NCBI GenBank assembly: GCA_033807775.1
Contig: JAWVWS010001074.1
Location: forward strand, 496,001-560,000
DNA: 64,000 nt
Reading direction: 5' to 3'
Source of the DNA: Saussurea involucrata
Taxonomy: Eukaryota > Streptophyta > Magnoliopsida > Asterales > Asteraceae
The first letter of the stretch is position 1. Each line of letters begins with the position of its first letter. Shown here piece by piece: positions 38,376 to 52,500 of this stretch. The translations under genes were made by a program, and so were the position numbers. The notes under the pieces were generated by a model that saw nothing but the letters and a program-made list of their open reading frames with translations, had not been told where the DNA came from and did no database searches.

Positions 38376-41300
38376 AGCTTACGTTGGGAGAAATTCTAGA
38401 TTTAGCTTAAATCTAGCTAGGTGAGTTCAAGGTGATTTGTGAAAACTTTGTGCATGCCAAAAATGTTATTTTCCATATATTTGTGTGATTTACTTGAAAA
38501 TATCAATGGTTGAGTTAATGGAATAGTTTAACTCTTTTGAAATGGTTATCTTCATAAATGTTGTAAAACAACCATATTTGGGGCTTTTGGATATTTTGAT
38601 GTGTAGAAATCATAATATGTCATTAAAGGATTGATTGCTCAAAATCATATTTTGTTCACTTTCTTTCTCGTTTGGAGTATTGTGGACGATTTTGGTTATG
38701 TTTAGTTGAAGTGTTCTTCTCCTTCTTCATTTATGGAGATTAGGGCTTGATGTATTTGAGATTTTGGGTTCTAAATGTTTGAGGAATGATTCTAAGTATT
38801 TGAGGATAAATACTTATGGTTGGAAACTTGTGGATCTAGGTTTTGGAAGATTTGGCCTAAAGGATCCGGGTTGCATCAAAGGATCTTACGTTGGGAGAAA
38901 TTCTAGATTTAGTTTAAATCTAGCGAGGTGAGTTCAAAGTGATTTGTGAAAACTTTGTGCATGCCAAAAATGTTATTTTCCAAATATTTGTGTGTTTTAC
39001 TTGAAAATATCAATGGTTGAGTTAATGGAATAGTTTAACTCTTTTGAAATGGTTATCTTTAATAAATGTTGTAAAACAACCATATTTGGGGCTTTTGGAT
39101 ATTTTGATGTGTAGAAATCATAATACGTCATTAAAGGATTGATTGCTCAAAATCATATTTTGTTCACTTTCTTTCTCGTTTGGAGTATTGTGGAAATTTT
39201 GGTTATGTTTAGTTGAAATGTTCTTCTCCTTCTTCATTTATGAAGTCTAAGGCTTGATGTATTTGAGATTTTGGGTTCTAAATGTTTGGGAAATGATTCT
39301 AAGTATTTGAGGATAAATTCTTATGGTTGGAAACTTGTGGATCTAGGTTTTGGAAGATTTGGCCTAAAGGATCCGGGTTGCATCAAAGAAGCTTACGTTG
39401 GGAGAAATTCTAGATTTAGCTTAAATCAAGCGACGTGAGTTCAAGTTGATTTGTGAAAACTTTGTGCATGCCAAAAATGTTATTTTCCAAATATTTGTGT
39501 GTTTTACTTGAAAATATCAATGGTTGAGTTAATGGAATAGTTTAACTCTTTTGAAATGGTTATCTTCATAATGTTGTAAAACAGCCATATTTGGGGCTTT
39601 TGGATATTTTGATGTGTAGAAATCATAATATGTCATTAAAGGATTAATTGCTCAAAATCATATTTTGTTCACTTTCTTTCTCGTTTGGAGTATTGTGGAC
39701 GATTTTGGTTATGTTTAGTTGAAGTGTTTTTCTCCTTCTTCATTTATGGAGATTAGGGCTTGATGTATTTGAGATTTTGGGTTCTAAATGTTTGGGGAAT
39801 GATTCTAAGTATTTGAGGATAAATACTTATGGTTGGAAACTTGTGGATCTAGGTTTTGGAAGATTTGGCCTAAAGGATCCGGGTTGCATCAAAGAAGCTT
39901 ACGTTGGGAGAAATTCTAGATTTAGCTTAAATCTAGCTAGGTGAGTTCAAGGTGATTTGTGAAAACTTTGTGCATGCCAAAAATGTTATTTTCCATATAT
40001 TTGTGTGATTTACTTGAAAATATCAATGGTTGAGTTAATGGAATAGTTTAACTCTTTTGAAATGGTTATCTTCATAAATGTTGTAAAACAACCATATTTG
40101 GGGCTTTTGGATATTTTGATGTGTAGAAATCATAATATGTCATTAAAGGATTGATTGCTCAAAATCATATTTTGTTCACTTTCTTTCTCGTTTGGAGTAT
40201 TGTGGACGATTTTGGTTATGTTTAGTTGAAGTGTTCTTCTCCTTCTTCATTTATGGAGATTAGGGCTTGATGTATTTGAGATTTTGGGTTCTAAATGTTT
40301 GAGGAATGATTCTAAGTATTTGAGGATAAATACTTATGGTTGGAAACTTGTGGATCTAGGTTTTGGAAGATTTGGCCTAAAGGATCCGGGTTGCATCAAA
40401 GGATCTTACGTTGGGAGAAATTCTAGATTTAGTTTAAATCTAGCGAGGTGAGTTCAAAGTGATTTGTGAAAACTTTGTGCATGCCAAAAATGTTATTTTC
40501 CAAATATTTGTGTGTTTTACTTGAAAATATCAATGGTTGAGTTAATGGAATAGTTTAACTCTTTTGAAATGGTTATCTTTAATAAATGTTGTAAAACAAC
40601 CATATTTGGGGCTTTTGGATATTTTGATGTGTAGAAATCATAATACGTCATTAAAGGATTGATTGCTCAAAATCATATTTTGTTCACTTTCTTTCTCGTT
40701 TGGAGTATTGTGGAAATTTTGGTTATGTTTAGTTGAAATGTTCTTCTCCTTCTTCATTTATGAAGTCTAAGGCTTGATGTATTTGAGATTTTGGGTTCTA
40801 AATGTTTGGGAAATGATTCTAAGTATTTGAGGATAAATTCTTATGGTTGGAAACTTGTGGATCTAGGTTTTGGAAGATTTGGCCTAAAGGATCCGGGTTG
40901 CATCAAAGAAGCTTACGTTGGGAGAAATTCTAGATTTAGCTTAAATCAAGCGACGTGAGTTCAAGTTGATTTGTGAAAACTTTGTGCATGCCAAAAATGT
41001 TATTTTCCAAATATTTGTGTGTTTTACTTGAAAATATCAATGGTTGAGTTAATGGAATAGTTTAACTCTTTTGAAATGGTTATCTTCATAATGTTGTAAA
41101 ACAGCCATATTTGGGGCTTTTGGATATTTTGATGTGTAGAAATCATAATATGTCATTAAAGGATTAATTGCTCAAAATCATATTTTGTTCACTTTCTTTC
41201 TCGTTTGGAGTATTGTGGACGATTTTGGTTATGTTTAGTTGAAGTGTTTTTCTCCTTCTTCATTTATGGAGATTAGGGCTTGATGTATTTGAGATTTTGG

Positions 41301-42991
41301 GTTCTAAATGTTTGGGGAATGATTCTAAGTATTTGAGGATAAATACTTATGGTTGGAAACTTGTGGATCTAGGTTTTGGAAGATTTGGCCTAAAGGATCC
41401 GGGTTGCATCAAAGAAGCTTACGTTGGGAGAAATTCTAGATTTAGCTTAAATCTAGCTAGGTGAGTTCAAGGTGATTTGTGAAAACTTTGTGCATGCCAA
41501 AAATGTTATTTTCCATATATTTGTGTGATTTACTTGAAAATATCAATGGTTGAGTTAATGGAATAGTTTAACTCTTTTGAAATGGTTATCTTCATAAATG
41601 TTGTAAAACAACCATATTTGGGGCTTTTGGATATTTTGATGTGTAGAAATCATAATATGTCATTAAAGGATTGATTGCTCAAAATCATATTTTGTTCACT
41701 TTCTTTCTCGTTTGGAGTATTGTGGACGATTTTGGTTATGTTTAGTTGAAGTGTTCTTCTCCTTCTTCATTTATGGAGATTAGGGCTTGATGTATTTGAG
41801 ATTTTGGGTTCTAAATGTTTGAGGAATGATTCTAAGTATTTGAGGATAAATACTTATGGTTGGAAACTTGTGGATCTAGGTTTTGGAAGATTTGGCCTAA
41901 AGGATCCGGGTTGCATCAAAGGATCTTACGTTGGGAGAAATTCTAGATTTAGTTTAAATCTAGCGAGGTGAGTTCAAAGTGATTTGTGAAAACTTTGTGC
42001 ATGCCAAAAATGTTATTTTCCAAATATTTGTGTGTTTTACTTGAAAATATCAATGGTTGAGTTAATGGAATAGTTTAACTCTTTTGAAATGGTTATCTTT
42101 AATAAATGTTGTAAAACAACCATATTTGGGGCTTTTGGATATTTTGATGTGTAGAAATCATAATACGTCATTAAAGGATTGATTGCTCAAAATCATATTT
42201 TGTTCACTTTCTTTCTCGTTTGGAGTATTGTGGAAATTTTGGTTATGTTTAGTTGAAATGTTCTTCTCCTTCTTCATTTATGAAGTCTAAGGCTTGATGT
42301 ATTTGAGATTTTGGGTTCTAAATGTTTGGGAAATGATTCTAAGTATTTGAGGATAAATTCTTATGGTTGGAAACTTGTGGATCTAGGTTTTGGAAGATTT
42401 GGCCTAAAGGATCCGGGTTGCATCAAAGAAGCTTACGTTGGGAGAAATTCTAGATTTAGCTTAAATCAAGCGACGTGAGTTCAAGTTGATTTGTGAAAAC
42501 TTTGTGCATGCCAAAAATGTTATTTTCCAAATATTTGTGTGTTTTACTTGAAAATATCAATGGTTGAGTTAATGGAATAGTTTAACTCTTTTGAAATGGT
42601 TATCTTCATAATGTTGTAAAACAGCCATATTTGGGGCTTTTGGATATTTTGATGTGTAGAAATCATAATATGTCATTAAAGGATTAATTGCTCAAAATCA
42701 TATTTTGTTCACTTTCTTTCTCGTTTGGAGTATTGTGGACGATTTTGGTTATGTTTAGTTGAAGTGTTTTTCTCCTTCTTCATTTATGGAGATTAGGGCT
42801 TGATGTATTTGAGATTTTGGGTTCTAAATGTTTGGGGAATGATTCTAAGTATTTGAGGATAAATACTTATGGTTGGAAACTTGTGGATCTAGGTTTTGGA
42901 AGATTTGGCCTAAAGGATCCGGGTTGCATCAAAGAAGCTTACGTTGGGAGAAATTCTAGATTTAGCTTAAATCTAGCTAGGTGAGTTCAAG
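38376..42991 (+). repeat. Trimer HOR, 1520 bp, three consecutive copies
   Basis: Landmarks 38862/39369/39875, 40382/40889/41395 and 41902/42409/42915 repeat at exactly 1520 bp. Private markers recur in all three copies: ttccatatattt with gtgtgattt, gtttgaggaatg, aaaggatctt, ctttaataaatg, aatacgtca, gaagtctaagg and aaatcaagcg. The matching run starts after 38375 (g versus a39895) and ends before t42992 (g41472), about 3.04 copies. I saw no difference among the copies at the markers. A diverged relative lies at 55.1-56.7 kb. Confidence 0.93.
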
Positions 42992-44023
42992 TTGATTTGT
43001 GAAAACTTTGTGCATGCCAAAAATGTTATTTTCCAAATATTTGTGTGTTTTACTTGAAAATATCAATGGTTGAGTTAATGGAATAGTTTAACTCTTTTGA
43101 AATGGTTATCTTCATAATGTTGTAAAACAGCCATATTTGGGGCTTTTGGATATTTTGATGTGTAGAAATCATAATATGTCATTAAAGGATTAATTGCTCA
43201 AAATCATATTTTGTTCACTTTCTTTCTCGTTTGGAGTATTGTGGACGATTTTGGTTGTGTTTAGTTGAAGTGTTCTTCTCCTTCTTCATTTATGGAGATT
43301 AGGGCTTGATGTATTTGAGATTTTGGGTTCTAAATGTTTGGGAAATGATTCTAAGTATTTGAGGATAAATACTTATGGTTGGAAACTTGTGGATCTAGGT
43401 TTTGGAAGATTTGGCCTAAAGGATCCGGGTTGCATCAAAGAAGCTTACGTTGGGAGAAATTCTAGATTTAGCTTAAATCTAGCGACGTGAGTTCAAGTTG
43501 ATTTGTGAAAACTTTGTGCATGCCAAAAATGTTATTTTCCAAATATTTGTGTGTTTTACTTGAAAATATCAATGGTTGAGTTAATGGAATAGTTTAACTC
43601 TTTTGAAATGGTTATCTTCATAATGTTGTAAAACAGCCATATTTGGGGCTTTTGGATATTTTGATGTGTAGAAATCATAATATGTCATTAAAGGATTAAT
43701 TGCTCAAAATCATATTTTGTTCACTTTCTTTCTCGTATGGAGTATTGTGGACGATTTTGGTTATATTTAGTTGAAGTGTTCTTTTCCTTCTTCATTTATG
43801 GAGATTAGGGCTTGATGTATTTGAGATTTTGGGTTCTAAATGTTTGGGGAATGATTCTAAGTATTTCAGGATAAATACTTATGGTTGGAAACTTGTGGAT
43901 CTAGGTTTTGGAAGATTTGGCCTAAAGGATCCGGGTTGCATCAAAGGAGCTTACGTTGGGAGAAATTCTAGATTTAGTTTAAATCTAGCGAGGTGAGTTC
44001 AAAGTGATTTGTGAAAACTTTGT
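42992..44023 (+). repeat. Two linker monomers before the ten-mer domain
   Basis: Landmarks 43421 and 43927. The first has gattttggttgtg and acagcc. The second has ctcgtatgg, ttatatttag, gttcttttcc and tatttcagg. The ctcgtatgg/gttcttttcc type returns at 57093 and 63172, each time directly before a monomer of the type at 44434. Confidence 0.84.
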
Positions 44024-47000
44024 GCATGCCAAAAATGTTATTTTCCAAATATTTGTGTGTTTTACTTGAAAATATCAATGGTTGAGTTAATGGAATAGTT
44101 TAACTCTTTTGAAATGGTTATCTTCGTAAATGTTGTAAAACAACCATATTTGGGGCTTTTGGATATTTTGATGTGTAGAAATCATAATATGTCATTAAAG
44201 GATTAATTGGTCAAAATCATATTTTGTTCACTTTCTTTCTCGTTTGGAGTATTGTGGACGATTTTGGTTATGTTTAGTTGAAGTGTTCTTCTCCTTCTTC
44301 ATTTATGAAGATTAGGGCTTGATGTATTTGAGATTTTGGGTTCTAAATGTTTGGGGAATGATTCTAAGTATTTGAGGATAAATAGTTATGGTTGGAAACT
44401 TGTGGATCTAGGTTTTGAAAGATTTGGCCTAAAGGATCCGGGTTGCATCAAAGGAGCTTACGTTGGGAGAAATTCTAGATTTAGCTTAAATCTAGCTAGG
44501 TGAGTTCAATGTGATTTGTGAAAACTTTGTGCATGCCAAAAATGTTATTTTCCAAATATTTGTGTGATTTACTTGAAAATATCAATGGTTGAGTTAATGG
44601 AATAGTTTAACTCTTTTGAAATGGTTATCTTCATAAATGTTGTAAAACAACCATATTTGGGGCTTTTGGATATTTTGATGTGTAGAAATCATAATATGTC
44701 ATTAAAGGATTGATTGCTCAAAATCATATTTTGTTCACTTTCTTTCTCGTTTGGAGTATTGTGGAAATTTTGGTTATGTTTAGTTGAAATGTTCTTCTCC
44801 TTCTTCATTTATGAAGATTAGGGCTTGATGTATTTGAGATTTTGGGTTCTAAATGTTTGGGAAATGATTCTAAGTATTTGAGGATAAATACTTATGGTTG
44901 GAAACTTGTGGATCTAGGTTTTGGAAGATTTGGCCTAAAGGATCCGGGTTGCATCAAAGAAGCTTACGTTGGGAGAAATTCTAGATTTAGCTTAAATCTA
45001 GCGACGTGAGTTCAAGTTGATTTGTGAAAACTTTGTGCATGCCAAAAATGTTATTTTCCAAATATTTGTGTGTTTTACTTGAAAATATCAATGGTTGAGT
45101 TAATGGAATAGTTTAACTCTTTTGAAATGGTTATCTTCATAATGTTGTAAAACAGCCATATTTGGGGCTTTTGGATATTTTGATGTGTAGAAATCATAAT
45201 ATGTCATTAAAGGATTAATTGCTCAAAATCATATTTTGTTCACTTTCTTTCTCGTTTGGAGTATTGTGGACGATTTTGGTTATGTTTAGTTGAAGTGTTT
45301 TTCTCCTTCTTCATTTATGGAGATTAGGGCTTGATGTATTTGAGATTTTGGGTTCTAAATGTTTGGGGAATGATTCTAAGTATTTGAGGATAAATACTTA
45401 TGGTTGGAAACTTGTGGATCTAGGTTTTGGAAGATTTGGCCTAAAGGATCCGGGTTGCATCAAAGAAGCTTACGTTGGGAGAAATTCTAGATTTAGCTTA
45501 AATCTAGCGACGTGAGTTCAAGTTGATTTGTGAAAACTTTGTGCATGCCAAAAATGTTATTTTCCAAATATTTGTGTGTTTTACTTGAAAATATCAATGG
45601 TTGAGTTAATGGAATAGTTTAACTCTTTTGAAATGGTTATCTTCATAATGTTGTAAAACAGCCATATTTGGGGCTTTTGGATATTTTGATGTGTAGAAAT
45701 CATAATATGTCATTAAAGGATTAATTGCTCAAAATCATATTTTGTTCACTTTCTTTCTCGTTTGGAGTATTGTGGACGATTTTGGTTGTGTTTAGTTGAA
45801 GTGTTCTTCTCCTTCTTCATTTATGGAGATTAGGGCTTGATGTATTTGAGATTTTGGGTTCTAAATGTTTGGGGAATGATTCTAAGTATTTGAGGATAAA
45901 TTCTTATGGTTGGAAACTTGTGGATCTAGGTTTTGGAAGATTTGGCCTAAAGGATCCGGGTTGCATCAAAGGAGCTTACGTTGGGAGAAATTCTAGATTT
46001 AGCTTAAATCTAGCGAGGTGAGTTCAAAGTGATTTGTGAAAACTTTGTGCATGCCAAAAATGTTATTTTCCAAATATTTGTGTGTTTTACTTGAAAATAT
46101 CAATGGTTGAGTTAATGGAATAGTTTAACTCTTTTGAAATGGTTATCTTCATAATGTTGTAAAACAGCCATATTTGGGGCTTTTGGATATTTTGATGTGT
46201 AGAAATCATAATATGTCATTAAAGGATTAATTGCTCAAAATCATATTTTGTTCACTTTCTTTCTCGTTTGGAGTATTGTGGACGATTTTGGTTGTGTTTA
46301 GTTGAAGTGTTCTTCTCCTTCTTCATTTATGGAGATTAGGGCTTGATGTATTTGAGATTTTGGTTTCTAAATGTTTGGGGAATGATTCTAAGTATTTGAG
46401 GATAAATTCTTATGGTTGGAAACTTGTGGATCTAGGTTTTGGAAGATTTGGCCTAAAGGATCCGGGTTGCATCAAAGGAGCTTACGTTGGGAGAAATTCT
46501 AGATTTAGCTTAAATCTAGCGAGGTGAGTTCAAAGTGATTTGTGAAAACTTTGTGCATGCCAAAAATGTTATTTTCCAAATATTTGTGTGTTTTACTTGA
46601 AAATATCAATGGTTGAGTTAATGGAATAGTTTAACTCTTTTGAAATGGTTATCTTCGTAAATGTTGTAAAACAACCATATTTGGGGCTTTTGGATATTTT
46701 GATGTGTAGAAATCATAATATGTCATTAAAGGATTAATTGGTCAAAATCATATTTTGTTCACTTTCTTTCTCGTTTGGAGTATTGTGGACGATTTTGGTT
46801 ATGTTTAGTTGAAGTGTTCTTCTCCTTCTTCATTTATGAAGATTAGGGCTTGATGTATTTGAGATTTTGGGTTCTAAATGTTTGGGGAATGATTCTAAGT
46901 ATTTGAGGATAAATAGTTATGGTTGGAAACTTGTGGATCTAGGTTTTGAAAGATTTGGCCTAAAGGATCCGGGTTGCATCAAAGGAGCTTACGTTGGGAG

Positions 47001-49593
47001 AAATTCTAGATTTAGCTTAAATCTAGCGAGGTGAGTTCAAGGTGATTTGTGAAAACTTTGTGCATGCCAAAAATGTTATTTTCCAAATATTTGTGTGTTT
47101 TACTTGAAAATATCAATGGTTGAGTTAATGGAATAGTTTAACTCTTTTGAAATGGTTATCTTCGTAAATGTTGTAAAACAACCATATTTGGGGCTTTTGG
47201 ATATTTTGATGTGTAGAAATCATAATATGTCATTAAAGGATTAATTGGTCAAAATCATATTTTGTTCACTTTCTTTCTCGTTTGGAGTATTGTGGACGAT
47301 TTTGGTTATGTTTAGTTGAAGTGTTCTTCTCCTTCTTCATTTATGAAGATTAAGGCTTGATGTATTTGAGATTTTAGGTTCTAAATGTTTGGGGAATGAT
47401 TCTAAGTATTTGAGGATAAATACTTATGGTTGGAAACTTGTGGATCTAGGTTTTGGAAGATTTGTCCTAAAGGATCCGAGTTGCATCAAAGGAGCTTACG
47501 TTGGGAGAAATTCTAGATTTAGCTTAAATCTAGCGAGGTGAGTTCAAGGTGATTTGTGAAAACTTTGTGCATGCCAAAAATGTTATTTTCCAAATATTTG
47601 TGTGTTTTACTTGAAAATATCAATGGTTGAGTTAATGGAATAGTTTAACTCTTTTGAAATGGTTATCTTTATAAATGTTGTAAAACAACCATATTTGGGG
47701 CTTTTGGATATTTTGATGTGTAGAAATCATAATATGTCATTAAAGGATTGATTGCTCAAAATCATATTTTGTTCACTTTCTTTCTCGTTTGGAGTATTGT
47801 GGAAATTTTGGTTATGTTTAGTTGAAATGTTCTTCTCCTTCTTCATTTATGAAGATTAGGGCTTGATGTATTTGAGATTTTGGGTTCTAAATGTTTGGGA
47901 AATGATTCTAAGTATTTGAGGATAAATACTTATGGTTGGAAACTTGTGGATCTAGGTTTTGGAAGATTTGGCCTAAAGGATCCGGGTTGCATCAAAGAAG
48001 CTTACGTTGGGAGAAATTCTAGATTTAGCTTAAATCTAGCGACGTGAGTTCAAGTTGATTTGTGAAAACTTTGTGCATGCCAAAAATGTTATTTTCCAAA
48101 TATTTGTGTGTTTTTCTTGAAAATATCAATGGTTGAGTTAATGGAATAGTTTAACTCTTTTGAAATGGTTATCTTCGTAAATGTTGTAAAACAGCCATAT
48201 TTGGGGCTTTTGGATATTTTGATGTGTAGAAATCATAATATGTCATTAAAGGATTAATTGCTCAAAATCATATTTTGTTCACTTTCTTTCTCGTTTGGAG
48301 TATTGTGGACGATTTTGGTTATGTTTAGTTGAAGTGTTCTTCTCCTTCTTCATTTATGGAGATTAGGGCTTGATGTATTTGAGATTTTGGATTCTAAATG
48401 TTTGGGGATGATTCTAAGTATTTGAGGATAAATTCTTATGGTTGGAAACTTGTGGATCTAGGTTTTGGAAGATTTGGCCTAAAGGATCCGGGTTGCATCA
48501 AAGGAGCTTACGTTGGGAGAAATTCTAGATTTAGCTTAAATCTAGCGAGTTGAGTTCAAAGTGATTTGTGAAAACTCTGTGCATGCCAAAAATGTTATTT
48601 TCCAAATATTTGTGTGTTTTACTTGAACATATCAATGGTTGAGTTAATGGAATAGTTTAACTCTTTTGAAATGGTTATCTTCATAATGTTGTAAAACAGC
48701 CATATTTGGGGCTTTTGGATATTTTGATGTGTAGAAATCATAATATGTCATTAAAGGATTAATTGCTCAAAATCATATTTTGTTCACTTTCTTTCTCGTT
48801 TGGAGTATTGTGGACGATTTTGGTTATGTTTAGTTGAAGTGTTCTTCGACTTCTTCATTTATGGAGATTAGGGCTGGATGTATTTGAGATTTTGGGTTCT
48901 AAATGTTTGGGGAATGATTCTAAGTATTTGAGGATAAATACTTATGGTTGGAAACTTGTGGATCTAGGTTTTGGAAGATTTGGCCTAAAGGATCCGGGTT
49001 GCATCAAAGGAGCTTACGTTGGGAGAAATTCTAGATTTAGTTTAAATCTAGCGAGGTGAGTTCAAAGTGATTTGTGAAAACTTTGTGCATGCCAAAAATG
49101 TTATTTTCCAAATATTTGTGTGTTTTACTTGAAAATATCAATGGTTGAGTTAATGGAATAGTTTAACTCTTTTGAAATGGTTATCTTCGTAAATGTTGTA
49201 AAACAACCATATTTGGGGCTTTTGGATATTTTGATGTGTAGAAATCATAATATGTCATTAAAGGATTAATTGTTCAAAATCATATTTTGTTCACTTTCTT
49301 TCTCGTTTGGAGTATTGTGGACGATTTTGGTTATGTTTAGTTGAAGTGTTCTTCTCCTTCTTCATTTATGAAGATTAGGGCTTGATGTATTTTAGATTTT
49401 GGGTTCTAAATGTTTGGGGAATGATTCTAAGTATTTGAGGATAAATACTTATGGTTGGAAACTTGTGGATCTAGGTTTTGGAAGATTTGGCCTAAAGGAT
49501 CCGGGTTGCATCAAAGGAGCTTACGTTGGGAGAAATTCTAGATTTAGTTTAAATCTAGCGAGGTGAGTTCAAAGTGATTTGTGAAAACTTTGT
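44024..49593 (+). repeat. Ten-monomer HOR family, copy 1 (11 monomers)
   Basis: Landmarks 44434, 44940, 45446, 45952, 46458, 46965, 47472, 47978, 48484, 48990 and 49497. Matches to copy 2 run at an offset of 5570 bp (44434 with 50004) and then 5063 bp from 46965 on. The change occurs because 45952 and 46458 are a near-identical doublet (gattttggttgtg, aaattcttatgg) that is single in copies 2 and 4. Shared markers are ggatccgag at 47472, gtgtgtttttcttg near 48107 and cttgaacata near 48625. The last monomer, 49497, looks like an extra hybrid of its neighbours. Confidence 0.87.
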
Positions 49594-52500
49594 GCATGCC
49601 AAAAATGTTATTTTCCAAATATTTGTGTGTTTTACTTGAAAATATCAATGGTTGAGTTAATGGAATAGTTTAACTCTTTTGAAATGGTTATCTTCGTAAA
49701 TGTTGTAAAACAACCATATTTGGGGCTTTTGGATATTTTGATGTGTAGAAATCATAATATGTCATTAAAGGATTAATTGGTCAAAATCATATTTTGTTCA
49801 CTTTCTTTCTCGTTTGGAGTATTGTGGACGATTTTGGTTATGTTTAGTTGAAGTGTTCTTCTCCTTCTTCATTTATGAAGATTATGGCTTGATGTATTTG
49901 AGATTTTGGGTTCTAAATGTTTGGGGAATGATTCTAAGTATTTGAGGATAAATAGTTATGGTTGGAAACTTGTGGATCTAGGTTTTGAAAGATTTGGCCT
50001 AAAGGATCCGGGTTGCATCAAAGGAGCTTACGTTGGGAGAAATTCTAGATTTAGCTTAAATCTAGCTAGGTGAGTTCAATGTGATTTGTGAAAACTTTGT
50101 GCATGCCAAAAATGTTATTTTCCAAATATTTGTGTGATTTACTTGAAAATATCAATGGTTGAGTTAATGGAATAGTTTAACTCTTTTGAAATGGTTATCT
50201 TCATAAATGTTGTAAAACAACCATATTTGGGGCTTTTGGATATTTTGATGTGTAGAAATCATAATATGTCATTAAAGGATTGATTGCTCAAAATCATATT
50301 TTGTTCACTTTCTTTCTCGTTTGGAGTATTGTGGAAATTTTGGTTATGTTTAGTTGAAATGTTCTTCTCCTTCTTCATTTATGAAGATTAGGGCTTGATG
50401 TATTTGAGATTTTGGGTTCTAAATGTTTGGGAAATGATTCTAAGTATTTGAGGATAAATACTTATGGTTGGAAACTTGTGGATCTAGGTTTTGGAAGATT
50501 TGGCCTAAAGGATCCGGGTTGCATCAAAGAAGCTTACGTTGGGAGAAATTCTAGATTTAGCTTAAATCTAGCGACGTGAGTTCAAGTTGATTTGTGAAAA
50601 CTTTGTGCATGCCAAAAATGTTATTTTCCAAATATTTGTGTGTTTTACTTGAAAATATCAATGGTTGAGTTAATGGAATAGTTTAACTCTTTTGAAATGG
50701 TTATCTTCATAATGTTGTAAAACAGCCATATTTGGGGCTTTTGGATATTTTGATGTGTAGAAATCATAATATGTTATTAAAGGATTAATTGCTCAAAATC
50801 ATATTTTGTTCACTTTTTTCTCGTTTGGAGTATTGTGGACGATTTTGGTTATGTTTAGTTGAAGTGTTTTTCTCCTTCTTCATTTATGGAGATTAGGGCT
50901 TGATGTATTTGAGATTTTGGGTTCTAAATGTTTGGGGAATGATTCTAAGTATTTGAGGATAAATACTTATGGTTGGAAACTTGTGGATCTAGGTTTTGGA
51001 AGATTTGGCCTAAAGGATCCGGGTTGCATCAAAGAAGCTTACGTTGGGAGAAATTCTAGATTTAGCTTAAATCTAGCGACGTGAGTTCAAGTTGATTTGT
51101 GAAAACTTTGTGCATGCCAAAAATGTTATTTTCCAAATATTTGTGTGTTTTACTTGAAAATATCAATGGTTGAGTTAATGGAATAGTTTAACTCTTTTGA
51201 AATGGTTATCTTCATAATGTTGTAAAACAGCCATATTTGGGGCTTTTGGATATTTTGATGTGTAGAAATCATAATATGTCATTAAAGGATTAATTGCTCA
51301 AAAGCATATTTTGTTCACTTTCTTTCTCGTTTGGAGTATTGTGGACGATTTTGGTTGTGTTTAGTTGAAGTGTTCTTCTCCTTCTTCATTTATGGAGATT
51401 AGGGCTTGATGTATTTGAGATTTTGGGTTCTAAATGTTTGGGGAATGATTCTAAGTATTTGAGGATAAATTCTTATGGTTGGAAACTTGTGGATCTAGGT
51501 TTTGGAAGATTTGGCCTAAAGGATCCGGGTTGCATCAAAGGAGCTTACGTTGGGAGAAATTCTAGATTTAGCTTAAATCTAGCGAGGTGAGTTCAAAGTG
51601 ATTTGTGAAAACTTTGTGCATGCCAAAAATGTTATTTTCCAAATATTTGTGTGTTTTACTTGAAAATATCAATGGTTGAGTTAATGGAATAGTTTAACTC
51701 TTTTGAAATGGTTATCTTCGTAAATGTTGTAAAACAACCATATTTGGGGCTTTTGGATATTTTGATGTGTAGAAATCATAATATGTCATTAAAGGATTAA
51801 TTGGTCAAAATCATATTTTGTTCACTTTCTTTCTCGTTTGGAGTATTGTGGACGATTTTGGTTATGTTTAGTTGAAGTGTTCTTCTCCTTCTTCATTTAT
51901 GAAGATTAGGGCTTGATGTATTTGAGATTTTGGGTTCTAAATGTTTGGGGAATGATTCTAAGTATTTGAGGATAAATAGTTATGGTTGGAAACTTGTGGA
52001 TCTAGGTTTTGAAAGATTTGGCCTAAAGGATCCGGGTTGCATCAAAGGAGCTTACGTTGGGAGAAATTCTAGATTTAGCTTAAATCTAGCGAGGTGAGTT
52101 CAAGGTGATTTGTGAAAACTTTGTGCATGCCAAAAATGTTATTTTCCAAATATTTGTGTGTTTTACTTGAAAATATCAATGGTTGAGTTAATGGAATAGT
52201 TTAACTCTTTTGAAATGGTTATCTTCGTAAATGTTGTAAAACAACCATATTTGGGGCTTTTGGATATTTTGATGTGTAGAAATCATAATATGTCATTAAA
52301 GGATTAATTGGTCAAAATCATATTTTGTTCACTTTCTTTCTCGTTTGGAGTATTGTGGACGATTTTGGTTATGTTTAGTTGAAGTGTTCTTCTCCTTCTT
52401 CATTTATGAAGATTAAGGCTTGATGTATTTGAGATTTTAGGTTCTAAATGTTTGGGGAATGATTCTAAGTATTTGAGGATAAATACTTATGGTTGGAAAC

